Positions 43,181 to 56,450 of a stretch of DNA of 64,000 nucleotides are shown piece by piece. Source of the DNA: Aedes albopictus. Taxonomy: Eukaryota > Arthropoda > Insecta > Diptera > Culicidae. The position numbers and the translations under genes were made by a program. The notes under the pieces are model-generated. The model did not search any database, was not told the origin of the DNA, and saw only the letters and a program-made list of their open reading frames with translations. The stretch is taken from assembly GCF_035046485.1 (NCBI RefSeq), contig NC_085138.1, forward strand, positions 426,609,265 through 426,673,264. The letters are read 5' to 3'. Within the stretch, counting starts at the first letter, position 1. Each line of letters starts with the position of its first letter.

Positions 43181-44395
43181 TAGCTAAATGCCAGCAATTC
43201 TTGTGGCAAAATCAATACTGCAAAAATCTGAATATTGATGGCTGGCAATATTTCAACCAAGTCGCGGGAATTAATGGTGCACCATCACAGGCCATCAATT
43301 TCCCACAGTAACTCTGCGGGCCCGAAACGTGCCGACTAGGCTATTTTTGCTCCAAGAGCAAGAGCGTTGCGTTGCAATTTGAATCGACCAACAGCCTCTC
43401 GAACGGATACGACATGACATGGGGGAGATCGGAAACGGGATCCTGCTGTTGCTGCACGCGAACTAGACCACTCAAGTGTCAATATTTGAACTCGATGGCT
43501 CCAGTGCCGATTGCCTGTCGATGGGTTGTAATTTTGTTTCACTGAGCAGCGCGGCGCGAAATTTCGCATTGTCTAGTGGCTTCAAATTGGTGACCGACAT
43601 TTGGACGGTGGCCAAGAGTGGGTGGTGGTGGGATGCCGAGGGAGCGAGATGCGGTCTGTCAGTGTTTACTGTCGAACGCGGCTTGTTTGTGCAGTTATGG
43701 TTTCAGCAATGATGAAAAGCCACTTGCAGTTCGGTCGGTGCCACAAGTTGAAGCTGTGGGGTATTTTATTGTTGAAAGTGTTCACAGTTAGAACAATGAA
43801 AAATGGCATTCGAAAATTGGAACAGAGTAGATGTTGGCTTCGGTTTTAATTAACAATTTGTGTCCGGAGGGGTCACGCTGGGCTCACTTCGAAACATTGC
43901 CGAGAACAAACAATCACTCGATTTATTGTACCGTGCTTGATTGAAGGATCTATTCAATAAAAAAAAATTATTCCATAACTTTTGAATTTCAGTTTGTAGC
44001 TTCTGAATACAGACAGTAAGCCCTGGAAATACTTTTATTAAACTTTTTGTTTCAACTCCTTGAGGGCATTCCTGGATTTTGAAATTGGGAAGGTGTCACC
44101 TTCAATTTAGAAGTAGGTAGATAGGAATGGTTTTTATGTATTTATTTTGTTCTTAAACTGATTCTTCAGCCAAATGCAAATTTTCAATTATTGAACAGAC
44201 GATGAGAGTTTAAGTTTCTCATATAGATTTTGTTCAGGATTATCCTCATTAACTAACTTCCTGCTCATCGCACATGGACACTAGGGCAGTACTCTAATGC
44301 ACGGTGACGTCATCAAGAAATTGCTCTCTTTCTCTCCAATGGGGAATACGAAAACAACAGGACCAACACCTGTCAAATTTGACGGGTACTGGTCC
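43181..44395. other. Mostly unique sequence; near-perfect 56-bp palindrome at its end
   Basis: GC-richer single-copy-looking DNA at 43260-43740 without a recognisable gene. A 56-bp palindrome (gaaaacaacaggacca ... complement, 44350-44405) lies just before the jockey-type remnant. Confidence 0.4.
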
Positions 44396-44680
44396 TGTTG
44401 TTTTCTAACGCAGTTCGGAACGAACTCGGCCGCACGCTGGATTTGGTATTCTACAGCGTGGAAAACGACATGGAAATCGTTCTTTGGTTTTGTCACTGTC
44501 TTCGACTCTTGCACAACCAGCACAAATTGAGCGGAACTTCGAAGTCCGGCCTCTTGACTTCCGTAAGATTGACTTTGCGATTTTCTCGCAATTCCTCTCT
44601 AACCGAGACTGGGACGATGTTCTTCAATCCACTGACGCAGACGACATGACCATGCGGTTTTGTGGGATTATCAAGGATTG

Positions 44681-45559
44681 CACAATGGTTTAATTTCCCA
44701 TTTTCACGCTCTTAATTAATAATTCGTAGGATTGAGGAAATAGAGCAATGGTGTCTTCAGCAAAGTTGACGGGAATGACCAGCGCCATCTTTTGACAGTG
44801 AGAGTTTTCGGATCAATCCCCCTAAAAGTGAGATACAAAATTAATTTTTTTAAATTGTTGAGATAGAGGGTCGACGTCTCCGGCAAAGTTGTAGCATTTT
44901 TGATTCCAAACAACTTTTCTGAAGACGTCAATGTTGTATTTTTTACAGCAATGGAGATAGAGGCCTGTGTTTGAAAATTAACCCCAAAAACACGTTTTTT
45001 AGGTAAAACATATACTTTTTAAATTTTCAGACCTATACAATGTTCTGCAAAGTTGTATGTTTCAATGAAATGCGCAACTTTACCGAAGACATCAAAGTTG
45101 TAAGAGTTAAATAAGACGAGTTATAGATAAATTTATGATTTTTTTCATCGATTTTTGGGGATAGAGATCTTTCTTAGGGGCAAAAAAGTGCAGCTGAGGA
45201 TACACTTATCAGAAAGTCTATCTAAAGAGCTTTCAAATAAGGGTTAGTTTGTCCGTCCACGATCGTCTACTGAGGAGATATGGTCATAATAAAAAATGTC
45301 CGTATAACGATTTAACTGCATTCAAATCTACGTTGACAGTAAAATTCATGGCTACTACGAAGACGTCAACCCTCTATCTCAACAATAAAAAAAAAAAAAT
45401 ATTGTATCTCACTTTTAGGGGGATTGATCCGAAAACTCTCACTGTCAAAAGATGGCGCTGGTCATTCCCGTCAACTTTGCCGAAGACACCATTGCTCTAT
45501 TTTCTCAATCCTACGAATTAATAATTAAGAGCGTGAAAATGGGAAAATAAACCATTGTG
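44681..45559. mobile_element. Transib-like non-autonomous element, 879 bp
   Basis: The ends CACAATGGTTTAAT and ATAAACCATTGTG form the start of ~195-bp inverted repeats (44681-44880 with 45360-45559). GATTG flanks it at 44676-44680 and 45560-45564. Removing it with one GATTG restores the LINE frame (IIKDC-LESNV). CACAATG ends and a 5-bp duplication are the hallmarks of Transib, the group related to RAG. The interior has no transposase. Confidence 0.7.
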
Positions 45560-46066
45560 GATTGTCTGGAATCGAATGTTCCACGTAAAAAACGCCGCTT
45601 TTCTCAAGCGTGGAGTTCTCCGTTGCTTCGTAGACTGAAAAGGGATAGAAACTCGGCTCAGAGAAAACTAAGGAACAACAAAACAGCTGACAATAAGCGG
45701 AACTTTAAACATGCAAGCACAGTCTATTGTAGACTCAACAGTTCATTGTATAAATCACATATTCTCAGAGTGCAGTGGAACTTGCGGCGCAACCCAAGCA
45801 GCTTCTGGAGTTTCGTGAACAGCAAAAGGAAAAACTCTAGTACTCCTTCTAATGTGCGACTTGGTGATAGAGAGGCAACCAGTATTGCGGGAGCATGTGA
45901 GTTATTTGCAGAACACTTCGCATCAGTCTTCGAACAGAGTGGAACTTGCGACCAGGAAGCGGAGTCTTCAGCAAGTGATGTACCGCAGGATTCCATAAAT
46001 CTGACTACGTTTGTGGTGTCCGAAGAGATGATTATTGCTGCATCGAGGAAGCTGAAGGGAGAGTGA

Positions 46067-46810
46067 CTAGGAGATTTAAGTGGGGTCATGCGGAGTTTCA
46101 AAGGGCTGCCATGGGAGTTTCAAGGGGGGGGGCTTCAGGGTCGTTTTCAGGGGGTTCTGGAGGGTCTTTAATTCAATCAGAGCACCTATCAAATGAGAAG
46201 CGAATTCTTGTCAATTGAATGAATTGTCATCCAATTTACTAGCTGGGTACGAAATATGAAAAGCCCTGCAAAATTCCGCTAGACTGAAAAAAAAATCGAA
46301 TGTCGGGTCAAAGTCGAGTACATTTTTATCTTATGTTGGGCCACTGTTGGACCAACATCGAACAGCTGTTGGGTCTTTGTTGGGTTTGGTGGCCAAAATA
46401 AAAATAGGCGAATGATTGGTTTATGTCGGGTTTGACGTCATCAATGATGGTAAAGCTTTAAACCTATAACACCACAAATTTTGCTTCCTAACTAGGGCTT
46501 AATTGAATGATATGTGTCTAGACTGAGCTGGAGCTCAATTTCAGCTGAAAATATCGGTTGATACTGATACTTTGCAACACTGCAGAGCGGTGGGGTGGTG
46601 AGGGGGCATCTCTCAACATTGCCACCCCCCCCCACAATATCTCGTTTACTCTACTGACTAATTCTTTCCCGTAAACCACCCTTATACCTAATATTAAGCA
46701 CTCCGACTGTTCTGAACACAATCACATTCCATTTAGATAACGTTACCTAAATGGAGGGACCTAAATAGAGTTTACCTAAATGGATTCAACCTAAATGGAG
46801 GTTTCAGTGT
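46067..46810. other. Unrelated sequence replacing the LINE RT core
   Basis: Includes 'gttgggt'-rich text at 46330-46400, a C run at 46625, and about five copies of a 'cctaaatgga' motif at 46734-46800. No gene seen. It lies between the two parts of the jockey-type pseudogene. Confidence 0.4.
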
Positions 46811-47502
46811 AATGACGTTTCATCGCATCAAGAACCCAATCGTATTTGACTACAACATTGATGGCGACTCGCTGCAGAGAGTTGACAGGGTCAAAGATCT
46901 GGGCGTCCTTCTTGATCCAAAGCTGGACTTCCGTCTACACTATCAAGAGATAATTTCTAAAGCGAATCGCCAACTTTGATTTATTTCAAAAATTGCAAAG
47001 GATTTTACTGACCCGCATTGCCTAATGTCGCTTTACTGCTCGCTTGTACGGCCAATACTTGAGAATGCATCTGTTATCTGGTGTCCGTATGAAGTCACGT
47101 GGATTCTTTGACTTGAACGGGTACAAAAGCGATTTCTGAGAATGACTTTGCAAAATCTCTCCTGGCGAGATCCGACGAATTTGCCACCATATTTGGACAG
47201 ATGCCTACTTATTTGATTCAGATTCTTTGGAGCGTTGGAGGACGATACAACAGGCAACATTTGTAGCAAAGCTTCTGAATGGTGAAGTAGATTGCCCGGA
47301 AATACTTGCGCAATTGGACTTCCAAGTTCCTCAAAGGTGGTTACGGAATTCTTCGTAGCTGCAAATCAGGGACCATCGCATTGCCTATGGTTACCATGCG
47401 CCACTGACAGCGATGATTAGGGCGTTTTTGGAGGTGAAATCCGTGCTTGAGTTTGGCAGAACTTCAAACCAGCTACGCAATGCTCTCCGAAGAAGAAGAT
47501 GA

Positions 47503-48002
47503 AGATGTAATGTTTAATTCGTTCAGTTTTATTGTATTGTTTCTTGTTTTTTTACCAACTAACTTATTCATGTAGACTTTTGTCGGATGAATTATTAACA
47601 CAAATACATAAATACATATATACAAGAGCGAAATAGCAAATTTGTAACTAATAGCTTTTATAACTAAACGCAACATGATGGAATTGAATATTATAACATT
47701 ATATTCTTAACCTTTCAGGACGCGCGCCAATTTGTTCGCAAAACTGCACTGTGCTTTCACTGTATTCGACGAGTGAGGTTTTTTTGGTAGTGTTGAACTT
47801 TTTTTCAACGGCGCGTGTCCGGAACGGTTAAAGCATTATCAAACCCTTCAGCAGCCACGCTGTTGTATTTTGTACAATACGTTAAAAAAGGCACGCCTGA
47901 TCTACACAAATCAACTAGGTGACCAATTTCTGGAAGTTTAAGGATTTGTATTTATTCGTGCATTATTTTGCTCTGATTTTTTTTTTGGTTAACCCGTTTG
48001 TC
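47503..48002. other. LINE 3' UTR and spacer
   Basis: The first part, AT-rich with 'gatgaagatgtaatg' and ending in 'aaatacataaatacatatata', is probably the LINE 3' UTR. No other feature. Confidence 0.4.
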
Positions 48003-48021
48003 CCCAGCTGAGAAATAAAAG

Positions 48022-48694
48022 CTTGAGCTTGAGCTTGAGCTTGCTTGAGCTTGATTGACCGCCCGTGGATGCTACTCCAGTATCGCCAGACCAACTACTA
48101 CACTCACACAAGGACCAATGAGATAACTGCCGGGGACTAGCAGGCATCTTCAGTGTGTGAGCGTTGGTGATCTTCTATTTTTAGGCGACAATGGCGCCTG
48201 CCACGTCAGGTTGCAGGTCAATGTGAGGAAGGGGTAAGGAAGTGATGATTGCAATCGTTTGTATCCACATCTGGCCGAATATACCTCTGCGCCAGCACAA
48301 ATTCATGCGGATGTTGGAGTGTTGGTGGGAATTGGTTGGCAGAAGGTTCACACATTGGTGTGTGGATACCAGGGGGAAGGTGATAGAATTGTGTATTTTT
48401 TTTATTATTTTGAAGATGTGCGGCACAGTTCGCACAGATTGCATAACTTGTAGGCGTTTTCTAATAGGATTGTGATACTGTGCTGTGAAAGTTTGGAAGG
48501 AAGGGAAACGGCTTTTTCAACCAGTTTCTGTTCTAGCGACGGCTATGAACATGTTTATATACATGAGTTGTATATGTAGAGAGCAGAGAGAAAGTATACA
48601 GAAAGATACAAAGTAGGAGGAAAGGGACGGGCCAGGGATTGAACCCAGGACCTTCTGCATATAAATCAGAAGCGATAGCCACTAGACCACCAAG
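48022..48694 (-). mobile_element. tRNA-headed SINE, 673 bp, 19-bp target duplication
   Basis: The 19-base host sequence starting CCCAGCTGAGAAATAAAAG is at 48003-48021 and 48695-48713. On the minus strand the element starts with a tRNA-like head: box A TGGTCTAGTGGCTA (48676-48689) and box B GGGTTCAATCCC (48635-48646). It ends in a (GAGCTT)n-like tail at 48022-48050. These features fit a Pol III retroposon. It is longer than the usual few hundred bases. ORFs inside (48181-48475) are not credible. Confidence 0.75.
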
Positions 48695-48713
48695 CCCAGC
48701 TGAGAAATAAAAG

Positions 48714-49540
48714 TTCAAAAAATCGCCAACAACCCATTTATCAATTGAATTTGACCAAATTTTGAATACAAATTCACACAACACTCAAGTTTGGAAATAT
48801 ACGGGATCAAAATTTTCTTGGACTTCTGAACGGAGTAAGGTCGGTAGATTACTGGGTCAAGTCGGGTAAAAATAAGGCCAAGTACGATTTACACCACCAT
48901 AACTGTCTTGGTCACGAAGTATTTCAATGGGAGTTTACATAGTTGAAGTTGCTACAGGTTCGATTTTGAGATTCTTCGATAGGTCTCCTTTGAGTTCTTT
49001 GGATATTGAACATTTCTGAAGCATCCAAGTCTACATCTACGATTGTTGTTCTCAAATGACATTAAACACGAGATATGATTCCCTTATTGACCCCATAGGT
49101 CATCGGAGACATCTTTAGAACATGTGTTGCCCTTGTCAGACCCGTGCACAGAAAAGGCGGCAAGGGAGGGGTTTTTCCTATTTCTGATAAAAGGCGGAGG
49201 GGCGCCTAGTTTATGGAACATCGATAATGGGAGGGGTTTAACCCCCAAAACCCCTCCCTTGTGCATGGGCTTGGCCCTTGTACTAATGTTTATATATTCT
49301 GAATCTCTCAATGGATTGTCCGAATCCTTTCTTACAGAACATGATCACTCGAAATAATCATCGCGGATAATTTTCAATTCTTTTTATCGCTCTTATTTGC
49401 ACCAGAGGATGACGAAGGGCCAGAAACAGCATCCCAGCATTCGATTGAACATGGCGTCCAATGTTTTTGTTTTTATTGCTTTTTTCATGGCAAAACATCC
49501 TTTTAAATTATCTTCCAATACTAAATATTCGCTGGAGGAA
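48714..49540. other. No gene seen
   Basis: A worn inverted segment with 'ggaggggttt' / 'aacccctccc' occurs at 49160-49260, possibly a MITE relic. Nothing else. Confidence 0.35.
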
Positions 49541-49544
49541 TTCT

Positions 49545-52500
49545 TCCTCTTGAAATAATTCAAAAAAAAAAACATCAGGTAATCCTGGAGTAGTTCTTGG
49601 GTACATCCCTGACAAGATGATTGAAGGTTTCTGAAATTTTCGAGGGAACTCCTGAATGAATTTTTGAAGAGAACTTGAGAGGAATTTCTGAAGAAATCAG
49701 TTGAGGAATTCCTGTAGCAATCCCTAGAAGACCCTGGACGATAAATCCGTGAAAAAAACACTTGGATGAATCCCTAGAGGAGGAGTTCTCGAAGGAATTC
49801 CCGGAGGAATCCCTTGACGAATTTTGGAAAGTATACCTGGGGAAATTCCTGTATTAATAATGGGAGTAATAACTAAATAAATTTCTGAAGAGATCTCGTG
49901 AGGAAATCCTAGAACATGTCTAGATAAATTTTTGGAAGATTCCTTGGAGGAATTCTTGGAGATATTCCTGAAGGAGTTCATGGAAGAATCCCTGAAGCAA
50001 TTCCTGGGAAAATCCCTAGAGAGAATCCTGGAGGAATGCCTAGAGACACTTCTAAACAAATTCCTGGAGATTTTTTTGTTTGATGAATTCTTGAAGCAAT
50101 CCCTGGATGAATTCCTGGAGAATTCTTCCTGAAGAAATTCCTGGGGTATTTCTTGGAGGAATTCCTAGGGTATTTCCTGGACAAATTCTTGGATAAAATG
50201 CTGGAGGAATGCCTGCAGGAATTGCTAGAGGTATTCCTGTGGAAATTGATGAAGGAATGCTTGAAAGAATTACTGAATGATTTTTTGGAGGAATCTCCAG
50301 AGGAATTGTGGAATATTTCTTTTTCTGTTATTTTTCTATTTCTGAAAAAATCTCTTGAGAAATTCCTGGAGGAATTTCTAGCGGAATATCTGGCGTCATT
50401 CCTGGAGAAATCCCCTGAAGGAATCCCCGGAGGAATTCTTGGAGGAATACCTGGAGGAATCCCAGAAAAACTCCTGATGGTATTCCTGGAGAATTTCCTG
50501 GAAGAATTTCTGAAAAAATCCTTAGAGGATTTCCTGGAAGAGTCCTTGGAGGTACTTCTGGAGGATTTCCTGGAGGAATCTTCTGGAGGATTTCCTGGAG
50601 GAAACGCTGAGAAAATCCCTGGAGGAATTCGTGGGGAAATCTCTGGAGGAATCCCTGAAGCAATTGTTGATGGAATCTCAGGAGAAATTCCTGGAGAATG
50701 TGTGGAGGAATTTCTAAAGGAATTGCTGACATAATTTCTGAAGGATGTCCAAAAGCAATTCCTAGAGAAATTCCTGGAAGAATTCCTGAAAAAATTCCTG
50801 GGGTAATTTCAGGGGGAATTCCTGGAGGAATTCCTGGAGAAATTCCTGGAGAATTTCCAGGAAAAATTTTTGAAAAAATCCCCAGAAGATTTTCTGGAAA
50901 AATTTCTAGAGATTTTCAGCTGACATAATTTCTGAAGGTTGTCCAGAAGCAATTCCGGGATTCCAAAATTGCTGGAGGATTTCCTGATGAAATTCTTGGG
51001 GTAATTTCTGGAGAATTTCCTGGAGGAGTTCATGGATAAAATCCTGGAGGAATTCCCGGAGGTTTTCTTTTGGGAATTGCTGGAAGAATCCTTGAAAGAA
51101 CTCCTGGAGGAATCTCTGGAATAATTCTTGCAATAATTACTGTATGATTGTCTGTGGGAATCTCTAGAGGAACACTGGAAGAAATTTCTGAAAAAATCCT
51201 CTGAGAAATTCCTGGAGGATTTTGTAGAGAAATTTCTGGAGGAATTTCTGGAGAAATCCTCGAAGGAATCCTTGGAGAAATTCGTGGAGAAATCCCTGAA
51301 GAAGTTCCTGGAGGAAGTTTTAGCGGAATTCCTGGAAGAATTATTGAAGGAATTCCTGGAAAAATTCCAGAAGGTATACCTAGAGAAATTCCTGGAAAAT
51401 TTTCTGACATAATTTATTATGGAATTCCTAGATTAATTCCTGAAGAAATTCCTGGAGTAATTTCTGGAGGAATTCCTCGAGGAGACCCTGGAGAAATTCC
51501 TGGAAGAAATCCTCGGCATGAGTTTCTGGAGGAATCCCAGGAAAAATTCCTGAAGCAATCGCAGGACAATCTTCTGGAAGAACTCCTTGGGATTTCCTGG
51601 AGGAATTTTTGAAGGAATCCCTGGTTGAATTTTCAGGAATCCCTTAAGAAATTCCTGAATTCCTGAAGAAATTGCAGATGGAATCCTTGAAGATATCCTG
51701 AAGGAATTCTAAGAATAGTCCATTAAGGAACTCCTTGAGGAATCCCTGTAGCAGTTCCTGAAGGAATCCCTGCAGCAGTTCCTGAAGAAACCCGATGTGG
51801 AATCCCGGAAGCAATTCCTAGAGGCATTCCTAAGGGAATCAATAAACAGTCCCTGGAGAAAGTACTGGATTAATTCCTGGAGGAGTTCCTTAAAGAATTT
51901 CAAAAGGAACTCCTGAAGGAATTCTAAGAAGTGTTCCTGGAGGAATCCTTGGAGGGATTTTTAAAATAATCCCTGCAGTTGTTCCGGAAAGAAACACAGA
52001 CAAAATTTCCGGGTGAATCCCTGGAGGAATTCTTGAAGGAAAACCTGCAGGAATTCCTGAAGAAATCCTATGAGGAAATCCCAGGAAAGCTTTCTTAACA
52101 AATTCCTTGAAGAATTTCTGTAGGAAATTCACGTCTGCAATAATTTTTGGACGAATTATTGTTTGAATCTTTGGATGGACTACCAAAAGAATGTTTTAAA
52201 TAATGTTTTAATGAATTCCTGGATTAATTTTTAGCCAATATCTGGTAAAATTTCCTGTATGGGTATCTGGAAGATATTTCTGCTGAAATACTTCGAATTA
52301 TTCCAGATTGAATAATTGGAGCAATATCTAGTGGAATTCTTGAAGGAATATATGGAGAAATCCCTGAAGAAATCTCTGAAGCAACACTTGCAGAAATACC
52401 TAAAAGAATTTCTGTTGACATTCCTTTGGAAATCCCTCCTGACATTCCTGCAGGAATCCTCGAGAAAAGCACTGGAACAATCGCTGGAGGAAGCTCTAAA

Positions 52501-52855
52501 AACATCCCAGGAAAAATTCCCCGAGGTAATGTCTGGTGATACCCACAGAAGAATTCTTGAAATTCTCTGGAGCAAAAATTCCTGGAGGAATTCGTCGATA
52601 CATCCTTGCAGCTGTATCAGTAAACATTTCTGAAGGAATCGTGGGAGGAATTCTTGAAGCATTTTTCGGAACAAACCCTGAAAATATCACTATCGGAACC
52701 CTGCAAGATGCCCACGAAAGAATTCATGAAGGAGAAACTCCTGGAGGAGTCCCTTGAAGAATTTCTGGAGAAGTTCCTGAATAAATGCCTTAAGGAATTT
52801 CTGAAGGTATTCTTGAAAGAATTTGTAAAGGAATCCCAGGTATTTTGCTCTTAGC
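49545..52855 (-). repeat. 12-bp minisatellite array, TGGAGGAATTCC orientation, 3.3 kb
   Basis: Units such as 'attcctggagga' follow each other almost without break, for example through 50161-50310. The periodicity gives ORFs of up to 193 codons (50153-50734) in several frames on both strands. These have tetrapeptide patterns (EEFL, GGIP, RNSS) and are not genes. Confidence 0.85.
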
Positions 52856-54954
52856 ATGACGTTTGTTTGAATTGAATACGAGTGAAAATTCGTGTAGCAG
52901 TTGCACACATGTAACTGCGCTCTATAGCAGCATATGGTTTTACAAAGTCCTTATTTTTCGCTACCGAAACCGGATCCGGCATACCTGGAAATTTGGCATT
53001 CTGTTTTTGTATTCCATGAATAAACATCTCAAAATTTAGCCATTGAACCAACCTTGTTATTTGGAAAATTCTATGATAAGATTGAAGTGGTTCTCTTGGA
53101 GAAAAACTTGGCGAAATTCCCTGTGGTTCTCAAGTCAAAAAGTTTTGATAATTGTGGATAAAAACCTTAATTATTAACATAGTTAATTTTTTGTGATATT
53201 TTTTCTGGAACTCTGAATTATTGATAATGTTTGAGTTGGCTTGAATTTAAAAAAACATCTGTTGGCTAGGGGGGGGCACGGCCCTCCCCTGCCCCCCTCT
53301 GGCTATGCCCGTGGCATGAAGTCACATCAAATCCTTTTGATTCATGCTTTCCTATGCTTCAGTTATCACATCAAAGTTATTTTGGACGCTCCCTCCAAGT
53401 CTTCTCAATGTTCAGCTCAGCAACCCCTACTACATCGTAGAAAAATATCACGAACTAACTCCACCAGTTCAGAATATTGAACTTGTAGAGTTGCAAACTT
53501 CTGTCGGCCCCGTCACTGACTGGCAGCCGTGAAGTCTCTCGAACACCTGTCATGACCTTTAACACCTGCATAGCAGCAGCATTGAACGCTCCACCATTCA
53601 TTGTGGCGTGCATGAGCAGGTAAATTGAAAAACCTCCGCTCGCATTAAATTTCCTGCTATCGAGTCCGACATAATAATAATAACCGTGTACTTGGGAAAT
53701 GGGATTTTCCACTTTTTCAATTTTCGGTTTTTTGGAAGGTGTATAAGCTCTCGGTGTTTCTGTCTGTGTGGCGTTCGGTGGGGTGGAAATTGTATTATTA
53801 ACTGTTCACCAACAGCAACAGCGACGACCTAGTTACGGTGCTGGTGCACGGTTCGACGAAGGGAATTTCCCTTCCGCAACCGCTGAAACAAAGTAGAAAT
53901 TATGGCGTGTTCTGCACGAGCTTTTAACGATTACACAATGAGCTGTAAAGTCGTATCAAGATGTTTGTTTTATTCGTCAACTTTTCCCGCTTTGTTTTTT
54001 TTTTCTATCAAGCGTACCCAGCATAAAAAAGTTTCACGTGCGTACACCAGCCAAAACTTCGCGAAATGACATAAAATTGTTATTGAAAGTCTTTAATTCG
54101 AGAAGGGAAAAGTTTTCTCATGAATTTTTATGAGATTCTGGAAGCGGATATAATTTGGTGGGAGATGTGGGATGTGCGGTGCTTTGGGTGGCTTTGAGTG
54201 GGGTGTTTGATTTTTGTAACAAATGCGGACAACTGACTGACGGAACCCATAAGCCATAGCTCGCATCTTCATTATTTCTTGAGCGTTTTCATTGTCTCGA
54301 TTATATATTCCACCTGGAATACCCACTGCTTCTTGGTTTAGTATTCCTATAGTACTGCCTCCTAGTGTTATGTAACACTTTGTAATAGATAACCTGATAA
54401 CCTCCCAAAAACTCATTCACTTTGAATGATAAAAGTTATAGATGATCTTGGATAGCACATTTAAGGCAGCATGCAGAATGGTTATTGCTTGCGAACTCTC
54501 GTACTACGTACTTCCCCAAATTTCTCATGAATGAACAAATTACTCCATCCTTTCATTTTTCTGGTATGTAGATGTTGGGTTTCCCATAACGACAAACAAC
54601 CAATGTAGACAGGTGGCCATCGGCTCGGCTGCGCGTACGCAGTCAGAAGACCGGCTCCAGAGGCACGTTATCCTCCATTTGAGAACCACCTCACGCCCGT
54701 TCGTCCAGAGGTTTCTATCGTTTTTGCTACTTGGTTTTCATTCTTCGATTCAGCACATAAAAACGGCATTCCATTTCCTTGCATTTCGCTTCTCTGCTGC
54801 TTCAGTTTCCGTGTGTAACGTTCCACGTTCTGTTAAACTGGTACGCCTTAAGGAAATGAGTTTACCATTGTGCCTAAATAATAACTGTTTCGGGATAATC
54901 CCGTCATGCATTATAATTTACCGATTTTTATCTGTAATTTTCGCGCAAGAGAAA
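52856..54954. other. Mostly unique sequence without a recognised gene
   Basis: Single-copy-looking DNA with C/G runs near 53270-53310. ORFs up to 120 codons (54613-54975) show no domain. A TATA-like 'cataaaaac' at 54755 and 'ttcagtttcc' at ~54801 are too far apart for a canonical core promoter. Confidence 0.4.
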
Positions 54955-56340
54955 TTCTTGCTGAAATTCCTATGAGTTTTGCAAGAATTCTTCTTGAAAT
55001 TTCTAGAAAATTCTCCAAGATGTCGTTCAGGGACATCGTCATATTTAGAATTTAGAACTTTCTTTTTGGGGATTCTTTGAAGATTCATCAAAAAATTTAT
55101 GGAATGTTTACAGAAATAAGATTCTCGCTGGATATTTTTGAAAAAAAAAAAAAATCAAAACGCCCTGTTGTCCATGGAATCCTTTGAAGATTTCTGCAGA
55201 GATTTTTTCATGAATTTTCCCAAGAATTTTCCTTGGCATTTCTGCAGGAGTTTCTAAAGAAATTTCTCAAAAAATGAATGTTGAAACTGGTCCGCGGGAC
55301 TCCCTAGAAATTCTTTCGACATTCTTTCTGGGATTTTAAGGTATTCTATAGTAAATTCCATCAAGGATGGATACATAAGTTCATGCTTGTACTCCGTCAT
55401 GTATTTCTTTAAAGCATTTCTGAAGTTTCCCAGGAATTCCTTCAAATGTTTCTTCAAAAGATTATTTTACAATGATTAAGAGATTCCTTCAAAGATTCCT
55501 TTGAATTTTTCTTTAAAAAAAATCAGGATTATTTTTAGAAACTTTTTCAGAAATTATGGCTTGAATTACTCCAAAGGCTCTTTCAGGTATTACTCCATTT
55601 ATTCTAGGATTTTCTCGGGCATTTCTGTTTAAATTCTTAACAAAATCTCAAGGGATTTTTTCTGAAAGTTCCTTTAAGTTTTTCTCTTATAGTTTCACCT
55701 TTGAGATTTATGCTGACCTTCCTCCAGGGATTTTTTCAAAATTTCCTTCAAATTTCCAAGAAACTTATCAAGAAATTTATCTATGAATACCTAGAGGATA
55801 CTTCAATGTTTTTGGGTATTATTCCAAACATTATTTCAACCTCCTTTTTTCAGTTGTTCTCTAAAGAATTTCTACAAGATTTTTTATTGTTTTGGTTTTT
55901 ATTCCCTCATATAATTTATTCAGACAGTTGCTTAGGGGTTTTTGTGTATAAAACCCTTCAGGAACTGTGTATGATTTATTCAGATAGTTGCTCAGGGGTT
56001 TTTGTGTATAAAACCCTTCAGGAACTGTGTATGATTTTTTTTTCTGGGAATTTATTCAGAGGTATCTCTAGGAGTTCTTACAAGGAATCCTCCAGGGATC
56101 TCTTAGAAGTTTATTGAAGAATTTTTCAAGAACTCCTCCAATACTGCTATATTCTGACTCCTCCGATTTTGGCAGACATATTTTTAGAGATTCCTTCCGA
56201 AATTCCTCTACGGATTTTTCCAGGGTTCCCTCCAAAATTTGAATAAGTATTTTTTCCTTGGAATTACTTGCAGAATTCCTCCATAAGCCTATCATAATTT
56301 TTTTTTCTTAAAATCAAGAGTATTTAAAGCTATTTCTTCA
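54955..56340 (+). repeat. Worn 12-bp minisatellite, mainly CCTCCA orientation
   Basis: Units are more diverged than elsewhere (for example 'aagattcctttga', 'gatttctgcaga'). Contains a 60-bp tandem duplication at 55914-55973 and 55974-56033, which is five 12-bp units long and has only a few differences. Confidence 0.65.
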
Positions 56341-56371
56341 GGTATTCTCTTAGATATTAGCCTACCCAAGA

Positions 56372-56450
56372 AGCAGTAACTAGCAGAGGTTCCTATTACC
56401 ATGTACAAGACTAATTCGTCAAAAAAATGTTACTAGGGGTAGGCATTCAT
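56372..56450. mobile_element. Small hairpin MITE
   Basis: 'gcctacccaagaagcagtaac' on the left pairs with 'gttactaggggtaggc' on the right. It lies where the 12-bp arrays change orientation. Confidence 0.4.

Larger units (their letters stand above)
44406..47502 (+). pseudogene. Jockey-type LINE pseudogene with insertion and RT-core loss
   Basis: Endonuclease-end and linker sequence appears at 44410-44680 (NELGRTLDLVF, KIDFAIFSQFLSNRDW). After the 879-bp insertion the frame continues at 45560 through a linker (RRFSQAWSSPLLRRLKRDR, WNLRRNPSSFWSFVNSKR) to ~46063 (MIIAASRKLKG). The RT core with its catalytic box is missing. From 46811 the C-terminal part resumes (DRVKDLGVLLDPKLDF, SLVRPILENASVIWCPY), with stops, and ends with an Arg-rich tail and TGA at 47500-47502. 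The order and motifs fit the jockey group. Confidence 0.75.

Noticed and set aside
48635..48689. A true tRNA gene
   Set aside because: Box A and B are present but the rest of the cloverleaf does not form, and a 19-bp duplication marks it as a SINE head.
50153..50734. 193-codon ORF rich in EEFL and GGIP
   Set aside because: Product of the 12-bp repeat, whose length is a multiple of three; similar ORFs occur in other frames and on the other strand.
54755..54806. Core promoter from TATA-like and TCAGT-like motifs
   Set aside because: Spacing of about 46 bases is too long for a TATA/initiator pair.
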